Position numbers and translations under genes: made by a program
The notes under the pieces: model-generated
What the model was told of the DNA's origin: nothing
What the model saw: the letters and a program-made list of their open reading frames with translations, nothing else
Database searches by the model: none
Origin: Spiroplasma endosymbiont of Dioctria linearis
GTDB taxonomy: Bacteria; Bacillota_I; Bacilli_A; Mycoplasmatales; Mycoplasmataceae
Direction of reading: 5' to 3'
DNA: 64,000 bases
Assembly (NCBI RefSeq): GCF_964030865.1
Contig: NZ_OZ034984.1
Coordinates: 496,001 to 560,000, forward strand
Shown: piece after piece, positions 43,433 to 55,542 of the stretch
Position numbering within the stretch: position 1 is the stretch's first letter
How the letters are laid out: the number at the start of each line of letters is the position of its first letter

Positions 43433-43849
43433 TTTTTCTTTCTCTTTTGAAAATAAATTAAATAAGCATAATAGAGAGTTTTTATCTAATTGCTTTATTT
43501 TCTAAATTTTCCTCCCCTTATTTGCTGAAATTTACTCATATGTGCATTAGTAAAAACTTCACACAATTATTTTATACACCTAATTTATTGCAAAATCAAT
43601 ATTTTTACCATAAATTTAACAAATTTTGGAAAAATTTTGCAATAATATAAGCGCATACTTTAGAATGTTATATATAACTTTAATAACTTATTAACAATAA
43701 TTAACAGTATTGTATTTGTAAGATTTAACTTTAAAATTAAGAATTGTATCTAATTCAATTATTTCAAAATAATTTGTCATTTCTCATTAAAAATTCTTTG
43801 ATAAGACTTTTTAATTCGTTTTTTAAATAAATTTCTTTTTAATCTCTAA

Positions 43850-44520
43850 TTATTGTTAAAGAATTATTAAGATCTCAATCAAGATTTGAAAAATAAGGTA
43901 TAATTGGGCTTCCTTCATTTATCCATACTTTTGTATGGAATATAAAATGTAGTCTAAACCTTTTTTCTTTATCGTTATAACTTCACACTATTCCTGCTTT
44001 TACACTGTTCCTGCTAGACCAATTCTAAAAACTCATAAATCATTACTATATTTTCTAGCTGGCTCAATATTATTTACATCTCCTTTAACTTCTTCATAAT
44101 ATTTATAAACAGATGCCTGTTCGCTTGATTTATCAGTACCAAATGATGATCCAAATATTAATGTTGGCTCTGTAGAAGTTCTATTTCATCATTGTTTCGT
44201 AAATTTCTTGTATTTAGGTTCATCACTAAATCCCAATGTAATAGCTAAATATTGCTCAACAATTGGACTACCATAACCCCCTGTGTGTTAATCATAGCGA
44301 ACTTATTCTCAATTAAGAGATTCCTTATTACTAATTGATCTACTTCATAAACAGAATTTTCAGATTCTGAAGTAGATCAATAAATATTTCATTTTCGAAT
44401 TCACTTCTATAATTTGTTTCAACTTGTCTTTCCTCGATTAATACATTACTAATAATTGGAATTGCGCCACTACTTCCTATGGATGCAATTCATAATAAAC
44501 ATATCATTTTAGACATTTTT
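43850..44520 (-). pseudogene. decayed exported-protein gene
   Basis: Starts like an exported protein (MSKMICLLWIASIGSSGAIP, then ISNVLIEERQVETNYR), is frameshifted near residue 47, and continues in pieces (SENSVYEVDQLVIRN; EVKGDVNNIEPARKYSNDLW; RLHFIFHTKVWINEGSPIIP; YFSNLDWDLNNSLTIIRD). The middle piece matches the fragment at 23569-23760. The flanks (43433-43849 and 44521-44725) hold no gene. Confidence 0.55.
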
Positions 44521-44725
44521 ATTTGTTTTTCCTTAACTCCATAAGCACCTACAAATGATATATCCATTGGTCAAATAAAAGTAATTTATAAGTACTTATG
44601 GTGCCTTTTTAGCACCAATATTTGTAACTAAAACTATTATTATAATAAAAAGTGTTATTAATTCAATTATCTACCTTTAGCAATTTGCAATATTTGCAGT
44701 TATAATATATTAAGGAGTTTAAATA

Positions 44726-47284
44726 ATGTCTAGGGAAGAAAAGATTTTTAATTATTGAATAAAACTTTTAAATGACTTATTTAGTTTAGATCAAAAACAA
44801 ATAGAAAAAGAAAATCTATTAAATTCATCTAAAATAAAAAATCAATTAGCAGTTACAAAAAATGATAATAATAGTGTTTATAGCAGTATAAGGTATTTTT
44901 TTAATAAGCATTTTCAAAATAACTATAAAAATTTAAATAAAGAAAGTATTTTATATTACTACATAAATAGCTCTTATAAAAACTGAGACAATATAAAAAA
45001 TAGAAATTTTATATACCCTTTTGGAATAAATAATAGTCAAAAAAAAGCTGTGGAAAATGCTTTTAAATCTAATTTTTCTATAATTCAAGGTCCGCCAGGA
45101 ACAGGAAAAACTCAAACAATATTAAATATTGTTTCAAATATTCTTTTAGATAAAAAAACAGTTGCTATTGTTTCAAATAATAATTCAGCTATTGATAATA
45201 TATTTTATAAATTGAATCCCAAAATTAAGGATAGTAATAATTATAAAGAACAACTAGAAGTAATTTGATTTTTATCTTCTTTCTTAGGGTCATTTTCAAA
45301 AAATAAAAATTACTTTACATTGGAAATGCAAGAAAAAATAGCATCTGCAAAAGAAAAATGAAAAAAAGCATTTGAAAAATCCAATGTAAATATGGAAATT
45401 AGTGTGCAAAATGATAAATTTCAAGTACTAATTGAAGAAATTGAAGAAATTGAAATTTTAAAGAAAAAAATATTAAGAGATGAAAAAGTATTACCTAAAG
45501 TTAAAAAAGAAAAAGAAATATATGAATCAAAAATTATCTTAAAATATAAAAATAACACTAATTTATTGAAATTATCCCTTGATAAATTAAATAAATTTTA
45601 TATTAAAATTAAGGTCTACAAAAAAGATAAGCTATCATGATGATTTAAATTAAAAAATAAATTTAAATATAAGCTACCTAAGAATTTTTTTAAATACGAC
45701 TTCATATCAGAAATATACTTTCACGTTCTAAATAAAAAAACTAAAGAGCTAAAAGAAAACTTAATTAAAAATAAAAAATTATTAAATGAGATTGATAATA
45801 ATCAATTAGATGACTTAATAAAAATATCAAAAGAAATATTATATAACTCTATTTATGAAAATTATATGTCAGAAGAAAAAATAAACTTAACAGCAAATAA
45901 CTTTACTGAAGTTAGTTCTGAATTTATAAAATTATTTAATAAACAGCCAATAGTTCTAAGTACAATTTTTTCATTAATAAATTCTAAGCCAGCAGATGTA
46001 CTATATGATTATTTAATAATAGATGAAGCTTCACAAACAGACATGTTAGCTAGCATTGCTTCAATGGCTTGTGCAAAAAACATAATAGTAGTTGGTGATT
46101 TAAAACAGTTATCTCAAGTTAACTCCCCTAACTATAAAAATTACTTTGAAGAAAATAAACTATTTTTAAATGAAGGATATGAATACTGAGAAAATAATAT
46201 TTTGAAATCTCTTATAAAAATATATGGTGAAAAGATTCCTAATCAACTATTAAGAGAACATTATAGATGTGATCCTGCTATCATTGAATTTTGTAATCAA
46301 AAGTACTACAACAATGAACTGATTATTATGACTGAATCAGAAAATGAACAAAGTCCTTTTGAATTAATAGTTGGTGAATCTTTATACTATACTGACACAA
46401 ATAACTCTAAAACTAGTAGAAAAGAGTTAGAAAATATTAAACAATATCTTAGTGATAATAAAATTAGTGACATAGGAATTATTAGCCCTTTTAGAGATCA
46501 AGCTAATATCTTAAATAAACAATTAGGTACAGATAAGATAATTGCTAATACAATTCATGCTTTTCAAGGACAAGAAAAAGATTCAATACTATTTGCTGTT
46601 ACAAGACAATCAATAAAAGGAAAAGATGATTTTGTTTCTAATCCAAAATTAATAAATGTAGCTGTCTCAAGAGCAAAAAATAAATTTATACTTGCATATT
46701 CAAAAAATATTAATAGTTGTCCTGACAATGATATCAAAGACTTAATAAATTATATTCAATTTAATTTTCCAAATAGCAAAGAAGTTTATAAAAAGAATAC
46801 TGAGTTTTATATTTTATCAAAAGAATATAATAATGATTTAATAGAGTTTATTAAAAACTATAATAAAAACCACTTCAATGGTGCTAAAGAACCAACTGAA
46901 ATAATAATACATACAGTTCTAGAAAAAATTATATCGCTGGAGGAATTTAATAACTTAGATATTACCCTATTCAAAAAATTAAGTCATATTATTCCTAAAG
47001 CTATAGAGAATGATATTTTTAATAAAAGAGAAAAAGAATTTTTAAATCATCACTGATCTCATATTGATTTTCTGGTTTATGATAAATTTAGTTTTGAACC
47101 TGTCTTAGCAATTGAAGTCGATGGATATACATTTCACAGAAAAGAAAAACAAAAATGAAGAGATAATTTAAAAGATAAGGCTTTAAAAATTCAAAATATA
47201 CCTATCATGAGAATTAGTACAGATACATATAAGAAAATTGGACTTTCAATAATTAATAAAATAAGAGAAATAAAAAATAAATAG
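44726..47284 (+). CDS. UPF1-like SF1 helicase fused to a C-terminal PD-(D/E)XK nuclease domain
   Basis: 852 residues, intact through UGA Trp codons. Helicase motifs: I GPPGTGKTQT (122-131), II IIDEASQTD (431-439), III VVGDLKQLSQV, IV LLREHYRCDP, V NTIHAFQGQEKD and VI NVAVSRAKNKF (643-653). A coiled, Lys/Glu-rich insert of about 200 residues separates motifs I and II, as in the UPF1/DNA2 group. Residues 779-852 read HIDFLVYDK (Asp781), VLAIEVDGYTFH (Glu797, Asp799) and IPIMRI, the DUF2726/DUF559-like restriction-endonuclease fold. Such fusions are common in bacterial defence islands. It stands alone on the plus strand with TAAGGAG before ATG 44726; TATAAT at 44701-44706 is a likely -10. Confidence 0.85.
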
Positions 47285-47946
47285 AGAACGTTAATAATTG
47301 AATCAAATATTAGAAATATAATATATGATTCAATTTTTTACTTGAACAATCTTTAATTTATTTTAAAAACAATCTTCACTTTTTTAGAAACTCAAAATCA
47401 TATAATTGGTTTAAAAAAATTATTTTTAGAGTTAATTTTAAAATCAGTTCTAATAAACATGCAAAAGAATTTTTAATTACAATCAAATAAGTAAAGTTAT
47501 AAATTTAATAATATTTGCTTAAAGAATAAATAATTTGTTTTTGAAAAATTAAGCATTAAGAAAAAACTGCTAAAATTTAGAATAGATTATTCCTTATTTA
47601 TTAAAAAATCAATAAAGAGTTTTTAAATTAAACACTTTTAAAAATTTAACATTTTATTAATAAATATATTTATTTTATAATTACAAAATATTAATATTTA
47701 AAAACACTTAACTTTTAGCTTTATGTAATGCTTTATAATCGTCAAAATAAAATAAAAGTAAATTCATTCAATGAATTTACTTTTATAAAAAACTTTATTA
47801 TTTTGTAATTTAACTATCAATTTTCAGGAGAATAATAAAATATTATTCTCCTTCCAATATTTTTTTACTTTGAGCTTCTTTATGTTAATAGTTTATCCTA
47901 ATTTCAATGATAACTTCTCATTTAATATATTTTTAAATTTTTTTTA
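47285..47946. other. gene-free stretch with two perfect palindromes
   Basis: AT-rich, no coding frame. 47754-47784 is a 14-bp perfect stem with a three-base loop and U-rich flanks on the minus strand, a fair terminator for the ABC permease that ends at 47947. 47827-47851 is a second perfect stem, GGAGAATAATA / TATTATTCTCC, with an AAA loop and no T run. Confidence 0.5.
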
Positions 47947-49467
47947 TTAATAACTTTTTTTATTAATAAAAATTAAATATGCACCAAAAGTTAGAATTAA
48001 AGATATTAATGTATAAGTTATATATAATATTTCTACCTTCAAGAATCTTTTAGTTTTTAAATTTGTTATAGTTATTTCAGATTCTTTTGAATAACTCTTA
48101 ATATTGTTTAAACTTGAAAATAGCTTCTGACGTGCCCCTATTTGATTAATTAATATATCATTTTTATAATCCACTGATTGATACATCAATGAAAAATGTC
48201 TAAGAGGATTAAATACATTTTTAATATTTTCAACCTTTTGAGCATTAATAATATCTTCGGTTGTTATTACAGAACCATCCATCTTAGTAAACGGTCTTTC
48301 TGAAATTATATAATATACTTTATTCATAAGTGTTCTTGTAAATAAATACTCATCAGGGCTATAGTTATTCTTAATTTTTTCTTGTAAATCTAAATTTAAA
48401 TTAATTTTTTTTGGTTTATAAGACAGATCTAATTCTTGATAGAACAAATAGTTTACAGCATCTTTATTAATAAAATTATAAACTTCATGATACTCTATGC
48501 CATTTTTTGCTTCTATAGCTTTATTTGTTAGTTTTAATATTTCTTCTGAATTAGTAGTATACTCATTAGAAAATTCATAAACATTTTCTCATGTATTTAT
48601 CTTTGATTCTGAAAAAAGAGATTCAATTTCAAGGGAGATATCTTTAAATACTACAGCTTTATTTTGAACCTCCAATTCTCAAGTTTTATAACCAGCCATT
48701 ACTTCTTCAATATCCATAGACATAAATTCAGGTTGCTGTAAAGCAAAGTGAAGATTTGATATTTTCTCACTTTTTTTTATTTCTTCAAATTGCTGATTTG
48801 CATAACTAAAGTTGATTGCCATATTATTAAGTTGTTTAATATTTGAAGAGGAATTAAAACTTGATATCATTCCTAATAAACTAACCACTACCAACAATAA
48901 CACTGAAAATAATGTAGCCAGTGTACCAATAATTGATTCTCTTTTTAATAACATTGAGAATAAAATAGTCACTGAGAAAACCATTAAAACAAAAATAGAG
49001 TATCACCCATATACTGAGATGTATATCTTATATACTAAAATATTTGCATTACCATTCGCTAAAAAAATTGAATAGAAAATAATTGACTTAATTAAACTAA
49101 TAAGTAAAAAAGAAAACAGAACAATTAATATAAACATAACTCTACTAAAAAAAATACTTTTTTTAGAAATTCCATATCTTAACTCAAGTTTATAAGTATT
49201 ATCAACTATTTGATTTAATAGTATGGTCAAACTGTAAAAAATTGTAATAAATAAAAATATTATAGAGTTTATTATAATAATTAAATTAATTGACAAATAT
49301 ATATTTTCTACACTTTTGTTTGTATTTAAAATTAAAGACGAGATAAGTTCAGATACAAAAATAGATGAGAATGCTATTACATATATTAATCAATTTGTCT
49401 TTTGATTTTTAAATATAATTAATTGATTAATAAAAGTAATTTTAAGAGAATTTTTTTTATTTTTCAT
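47947..49467 (-). CDS. ABC transporter permease with extracytoplasmic domain
   Basis: 506 residues from ATG 49467, overlapping the ATPase stop by 11 bp. About five to six N-terminal membrane segments end near residue 205 (LFSVLLLVVVSLLGMISSFN). Some 260 hydrophilic residues follow, then one C-terminal span (ILYITYTLISLILTFGAYLI) and a Lys-rich tail. Same topology as the permeases at 26204 and 57455. Substrate unknown; the upstream gene of the operon encodes an exported protein. Confidence 0.8.
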
Positions 49468-50194
49468 TCATATACTCCTCTAAACTACTTTTTATTTCCT
49501 CAGAATTGTTTGAACTATATTTATTAAATATCTCATTAATATTATCACTCTTATTAAATTTTTTATTATATGTAATTTGACCATCATCCATAATAATTAC
49601 GTGATCAATTAATTGCAATACTTCCGAAATTAAGTGAGTAATTATAACTATAATAGTATCTTCAGACTTTAATTTCCTTATTACATCTAAAATAATTGTT
49701 TTATTTTTAATATCTAAATTTGCTGTAGGCTCATCAAAGAAAATAATCTTTGGTTTAAAAAGCATACAAGCATATAATGATAATAATTTTTTTTGTCCTG
49801 CCGATAAATTTTTAATTTTAATTTTTCAATATTTTTTTACATCAAAAATACTTGCTAAATAATTAATTCTATTCTTATATTCTTGTTTTGAAAGTAAGTT
49901 AATATTTACTAGTATTTCAATAAAATTTCTAACACTAATATCATTAGGCAATTCATTATTTTCTGTAAAAAAATATCAATCCCTAAAATCAATATTTCTT
50001 TGCTCCAAATTATCTAAATAAATTTCTCCCGAAGTCTTATTGAGTTCATTAAAAATTATTTTTGTTAATGTGGTTTTACCTACTCCATTATTTCCAAAGA
50101 GTCCATAACAATTTCCTTTTTCTAGAAAAAAAGAAATATCTTTAAGAATATTTTTTTCTTTAAAACTCTTATTTATTTTATCTATTTTTAGCAT
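49457..50194 (-). CDS. ABC transporter ATP-binding protein
   Basis: 245 residues. Walker A FGNNGVGKTT near residue 34, signature NLSAGQKKLLSL, Walker B IIFFDEPTAN, switch His THLISEVL. Two UGA Trp (RDWYF, KKYWKI). It starts nine bases after the stop of the upstream exported-protein gene and overlaps the permease gene. Pairs with the ABC-2-type permease. Confidence 0.92.
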
Positions 50195-50203
50195 TTCATT
50201 TTC

Positions 50204-51337
50204 CTAACTATAAATTATATAAGTTGAGGTTGCCCCCACCATAAAAGTATTCATTAAATTTGGTATTATTTCAATTGAATTAGTTTTTTCTGATTGACCT
50301 TGTGAGTTATCATAATCAAAAAACATACTAATACCATTTGCTATAACCTTCTGGTCTCTTTTAGTTACTATTTTATTTAGATTCTTTGTAGCATCTATAT
50401 TCATTAAAGAGTTTGGAAACCAAATAATAGAAACTCATATATTATAGTAAGTATTTCCAACTATTTTTACTCCACTAAATATTTGTGTTGTTAGTGTAGC
50501 TAATCCAAAAGTATTGTTTTTTAAAATTAATTTATTATCAATATTGTTAAGCCCTGTTACATACGATAAGTAATCTATTTTAAAATTAGAAGTGCTTGAA
50601 ACTACCTCATCTTTAATATTTTCTTGACCATTAGTATATAAAAAAGTATACTGATCATTTTTAAATTGTCCTAATGAAGCATGATGAACTAAACTACCCC
50701 AAGCCCAAGAATATCAAACTCCCAAATGAGATTTAATAGTAAGATTATCTCCATTTCATTCTTCATATAAAACAAGTCTTGCCGCTTCATTATTATTATG
50801 TTTTGAATCTGAAAAGTTAAATATTGTTTTACTATTATTTTTATTTTGCAAAAGATAAGTAATACCAGTTGTTGAATATGAATGATTCTTTCCAGCTGGA
50901 TATGTTCATCTATTAATATCTCAATTATTTCAAAAATTAACCATATATTCATATGTTATATTAAGTGCAGCATAATTATTTACAAATTCATCTCTACTAT
51001 TTGCATAATCTCTGGTATTAATTGTAATACCTTGAATTAAATGTTCATATCAAGTATCTTTGGGTACATATCCTAATAAATAATCAATAGGTTTTACAAC
51101 ACTAGGTAAATTTTTATCTCCAGTTGTATCAATAAAAATTCTGTAGTTACTTCCGTAATTTTTACCGTTAAATTTAATATCATTATTTAATAAATCATCA
51201 TTATTAAAATTTACTGATTTTTTTATATCTACTACTTCATACTTCTTATTATCTATAATAAGAGTTGATAAATTTAATATAGAGAAAATTGATAAAACTA
51301 ATACAAAAAATATATTAATAATTCCATTTTTTAACAT
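50204..51337 (-). CDS. exported Trp-rich protein at head of ABC operon, 377 residues
   Basis: N-terminal hydrophobic segment GIINIFFVLVLSIFSILNLS, signal or anchor, without lipobox. The mature part is rich in Trp and Asn (MVNFWNNWDINRWTYPAG; GVWYSWAWGSLVHHASLG), with a strand-rich look. GGAAGC precedes ATG 51337. First gene of the three-gene operon with the ATPase and permease, so it may be a substrate, chaperone or binding component. No family recognised. Confidence 0.7.
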
Positions 51338-51419
51338 TTTTTGCTTCCTCTTTCTTTTTGATTATTAAATTTTTAGAATAATTTTACTTTGATATTAAAT
51401 TTTTATTATTGTTAACTAA

Positions 51420-51447
51420 TGCCTATTAATTAATAAATTAATAGGCA
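51420..51447. repeat. perfect 12-bp inverted repeat
   Basis: TGCCTATTAATT AATA AATTAATAGGCA, about 85 bp upstream of the exported-protein gene. It can act as a terminator toward the IS side or as an operator; no way to decide from sequence. Confidence 0.5.
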
Positions 51448-51550
51448 TAAAATATTTTTATATGTATAAAATCTATTTATACAAAATTATTATAATGCAT
51501 ATTTTTAAATAAAATAAAAAATATTATAATATTTTTTATTAAGATTATAA

Positions 51551-52352
51551 GTAATAAGCGATTATGTCCCTACATATTAACAAGCGACTTTGTCCTCTTT
51601 TATAATCCATAAATGTTGGTTTTTTGAAAGGACTACTATTAAATACAATGAAATAAGAACAACTAAGATTAATTAAGTAATTATGTTTAAGAAAAGACTC
51701 TATTAAAAATACAGCCTATAAATTAGGTTATAGTGTTAGACACACAAGACAAAACTTAAAGAATATCAAGAGACTGGAGAAAAACATTAGTTGAAAGAAC
51801 TTTTGGAACTTTGCAAAGAAGATGAACTCAAATAATTCTACTCTTAGATTTAAAAAATATTGAGCAGTTAAATAATTATTTACCCCATCTTATTCATAAA
51901 TACAATCAAGATTTTTCAATACCTTTAGACCAATTAGAATCAGTAGCTAGAAAATTTAATCAAGATTAAGATATTATTTTCTCTTATCGAAGTGAAATAA
52001 TTATTGATAATGGTCATAGTATTGATTTTAAAAAATTAAGTGATTTATATGTAAGTATTTACTGCAATTTACTTTAAGCTAAAGTTAAAACTAATGATTA
52101 TGGAAACAATAAATAAGAAGTATTATGCACTAATTGGAAATGACATTTACAATCTTATTCAAGTTGAAGATGAACTTTTACATGGAAGTATGAAAACACT
52201 ATCTAATAAGGAGTTTGAAACGACTAAAATACCAAAAATTGACTCTCCTTGGAAAGCAACTAAATGATACTTTTTTGATAGAAAAAGAAAAAATACAATA
52301 TCTATTTATTAGACAAATCTTGTATTTTGGGACATAATCGTTTTCTATCTAC
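51551..52352 (+). mobile_element. internally deleted ISNCY-like copy, left of SIR2-HerA
   Basis: 802 bp with both ends: AAGCGATTATGTCCC at the left and its complement GGGACATAATCG at the right. It contains the start of the transposase (HTH region) and the C-terminal part, but about 660 bp including the first two catalytic Asp are missing compared with the copy at 20.3 kb. The junction (GAGA then AAAACATTAG) is at the same place as in the 55.5 kb copy. Many further stops. Confidence 0.75.
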
Positions 52353-52453
52353 AATATAAATGCTATTTTTAGTATAAATATTCTGAATAATAAATAATTA
52401 CAAAAAGAATATTTTAAATTATAGACGTATTAATATATTGAAAATAGAGCTAA

Positions 52454-54256
52454 CTATTTTTTATCAAACAAAAGAATATTTTCACTCTTTGGTTTAGTGC
52501 CTTTCATATTTTCTATATCAATCTTTATAAAACGCGCATCTTCAAAAGCTGTTCCTGAAACAAGACATTGACCTGGTACCAATGTTGGAAGCAAACCTAT
52601 TTTGTCGTTTCCAACATAAGAGTTAGTTTGCTTAATGATATCAATATCCTTATCGTTTATTAACTTATGAATAATAAAATTATGCATTTGAGATAAAATA
52701 TCTGTTGGAATATCTGCTGGTCTTTGACTTGCCAAAGTTAAAAATAACCCATATTTTCTTCCCTCTCTTATAATCTTTTTTAATATATTAAGTGAACTTA
52801 TATTTTCATCATCCTCTGATTTTACTGTTACGTTATGTGCTTCATCTATAATTAAATTTATATAATTTTTGTTTTTTTCAGCTTTTTTTATTTTTCCTAA
52901 AATTAAACTAGTTATAAAGTTTATTATTATATTTTTATTTGAATCAGTATAATTTTGTAGTTCAAAAATACTAATCCCATTGTCAAAAAAATCAAAAAAA
53001 TCAAAAAAATCATTTTCAAAATTTAAATCAAAAATATCATTAAATTCATCACGTACTAACAAACTTCTATTATAGACTGGCATTAATCAATCATCGTTTC
53101 CACCGTCAATTACAATATGATACAAAATTAAAAAAACAAAAAAATTTATATCCTTTGAAATATTTGTTTGTAATTTAATAGAATTTTGAAATATTTCAGT
53201 TTTAATAGTTTCATTAATTTTTATATCCGGTTCTTGATTTAAGAAAATTTCTCCTATATGTGCTGACCCTGTTCCTCCATCTTTTTTGGCTATTCTAATT
53301 TTATTTAAATTTTTTAAAAATAATTTTCAACTTTCGTCGTCTTTAAATAAAAAATTTGAGTTTTCTATAATAGTTTTAAGCTTAAAAAGTCAATCAAATT
53401 TTTTATCTTTACAAATTTTAAATATTATATCTTGTAAATATTTCTCTACTTCATTTTTTTCTTCTTTTATTATCTTTTTATATTCTTTTCATGATTTCTT
53501 AATTAATGGAGCTTGAGTCTTTGTTGTAGCATTTAGAACATTACATCATATATCTCCATTAATTTCATTAAAATTTATAGTTATTTTATTTTTATTATCC
53601 AAATATATTGTTTTTGAAAAATTAGATAGATTATTTTCACATATTGAATTTGAATATTCATTATTATAATCAAATAAAAATAGTTTGACTTTTATATGTG
53701 AATTAAAAAGTTCTCTGTTTTCTATAAGATCACTAAAAATTTTGGATAAGGTTACAGATTTTCCAGATCCAGTATTTCCAAAAATACCTAGATGAGAGGC
53801 AAAAAAATTATTTAGATTTGTTTTAACATTAAAATTATCATTTTCTAGATCTTTTCCTATTTCATATTCATTCTTCAATTTCAAATCATTGTTAATTATT
53901 TTGAGATCTTCCAACGTTAATTCATAAACTCTACTTCCTAAAATTATAGGAATTCCAAAACTTCCTTTTATAAAATTTTCAGTATTTTTTTTATTTATAA
54001 AAGAGCCATAAATAGTAGCATCTAATTCCTTATATATTTCTCCACCTGTGCTTTTATTTCTTATATACTGTGCACCAATTATTTTAAGTATTATAGTATT
54101 AAATCCAGTTTGAATTTTTACTAATGTATTTGCATGGGGGTTAAAATTTTTTGTTTTTAAATTGTAAGGAGAATCTGAATCTGATTCAAAACAATAAATG
54201 TAAACTTTTCTGACATCCAAATTTACTTTGGTTACATAACCTATTGCGTCTTCCAT
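52454..54256 (-). CDS. herA: HerA-like DNA translocase of a SIR2-HerA defence pair
   Basis: 600 residues, open throughout with several UGA Trp. N-terminal HAS-barrel-like region (AIGYVTKVNLDVRKVYIY; GIPIILGSRVYELT). Walker A GIFGNTGSGKSVT at 157-169, a Walker-B strand YINLIIDEAHN at 465-474, and GLFLTLASQRPADIP with an Arg-finger-like SQRP as in HerA/FtsK ATPases. An odd acidic DFFDFFDFFDN lies at 417-426. It starts six bases after the SIR2 stop, with GAGAGGGAT as ribosome site. In the known system HerA hexamers assemble with SIR2 subunits into an anti-phage NADase/nuclease complex. Confidence 0.85.
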
Positions 54257-54262
54257 TTTTTA

Positions 54263-55312
54263 TTAATCCCTCTCATTTATTTGCTTATTGTCATTATTTA
54301 TAAGTGAAAATAAATTTTTCAAAGTTTTGAATACATTTGAAGTTTTAAAACTATATAAATCCATTTCAACTTCACTTTTATTAATTCTTTCTAAAATTAC
54401 ATTATCAAAATCCTTTTCTTCTTCTAATATATTAGAAACTAATCCATTACTTGTGTTTGAAAAAAATTCCATATTTATTATTATATTTGCATCATTAAAA
54501 GAATCTCTCAAAATTTCATTGATGTGTTTATCGCCAAAAGAATAGCCAATTACAAATATAATATTTTTTCCTTGTTTATTATCTAACAAATTTCTCATAT
54601 TTATATAACCTTTAAAAATTTTCATATCAGATAAAAAATTACTATATTTTGTTCTTCCAGGAATAATAGGTTCATTTTTATTTCCATGAATTTTTTGAAT
54701 ATAATAAGTTGGAATAAAAGTCTTTGTTGAATCATGATAAACTGTATAATTAAAAACGTTTTCATCAAATCCTTCTTTATCAATTATGTACGAAGGCATC
54801 TTGTTTTTTAACAATATTTTTTGAAGTAAATTATCATAATTTAAAGTTCAAAAATATGTTTTCTTATTTTGTGTTAGATTGCCATTACCTTTATTTTTAT
54901 TTATATTTAATTTTTTTAATGAGACTATAAATGAGTTTATTTCTTCAAGATCATTTAATTTCAAATCCATTTTACTATTTTTTAAAGATTTTACAATTTC
55001 ATCATAAGTTTCAAGATTATCTAACTCCAAATCCATTTTAATATTTTCAAAAAATGAGTTTATTATTTCGTCTTTTACTTTATCTTCACTTTCAGAAATC
55101 ATATCATCCATTCAGCTTTCAAAATCTTCAGTAATTGAACTTGTTTTGGAGTTAACTATTTTAGTAATACCCTTTATAGTTTTTTTTAAATCACTTGCCA
55201 AAGGTAAAACTCCATTATTAAATCCTGCACCTATTACAAAATGCAAATTATTTGAAGATAAAATCCTTTTAAATTCTTCAAAGCTTAACAAAATTTTTTT
55301 ATTATTATTCAT
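54263..55312 (-). CDS. SIR2-like NADase of a SIR2-HerA defence pair
   Basis: 349 residues. Seen: LHFVIGAGFNNGVLPLASDL (NAD-binding GAG at 28-30), FWTLNYDNLL (Asn158 and Asp160 of the SIR2 TxNYD motif), QKIHGN (His209 at the catalytic position) and IIFVIGYSFGDKHINEIL, the GxSxxD/H-type second NAD-contact motif of SIR2_2 proteins. A helical insert of about 80 acidic residues lies at 60-140, with two copies of a near repeat (KMDLELDNLETYDEIVKSLK and KMDLKLNDLEEINSFIVSLK). AGGAG before ATG 55312. It forms an operon with herA. Expected to deplete NAD during infection. Confidence 0.87.
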
Positions 55313-55384
55313 ATTATTACTCCTAATATACTAATCATTTTTTCATGGATATATAAATTTATTTTTTTATTCAAATATATTATT

Positions 55385-55404
55385 AATTATAACAAAAAAA
55401 CGCC
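55385..55404 (-). promoter_or_regulatory. shared extended -10 promoter motif, copy c (SIR2-HerA)
   Basis: Minus strand GGCGTTTTTTTGTTATAATT: GGYG, seven T, then TGTTATAAT, a perfect extended -10. It lies about 80 bases before the SIR2 start. Confidence 0.65.
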
Positions 55405-55450
55405 AGAAAAAAGGTATTTAAAATTTTGTATTTTCATTCATATTATGAGT

Positions 55451-55487
55451 TGTACTGTTCCTTTTTTTCGGACACCTATATTTTATA
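55451..55487. repeat. terminal repeat of an IS, second copy
   Basis: TGTACTGTTCC, a T run, then GGACACCTATATTTTATA, matching 17195-17231 with a few changes. It lies between SIR2 and the right ISNCY-like copy; no attached transposase. Confidence 0.5.
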
Positions 55488-55542
55488 ACTAACTCTATTC
55501 GTATTATAAAAATATTGATACATTTTCAAATTTATAATATGA

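Noticed and set aside
24051-49467. Many apparent split genes (permeases, surface proteins, helicase, HerA) as frameshifted pseudogenes
   Set aside because: All breaks are in-frame UGA codons, read as Trp in this lineage; the frames are continuous and motifs intact.
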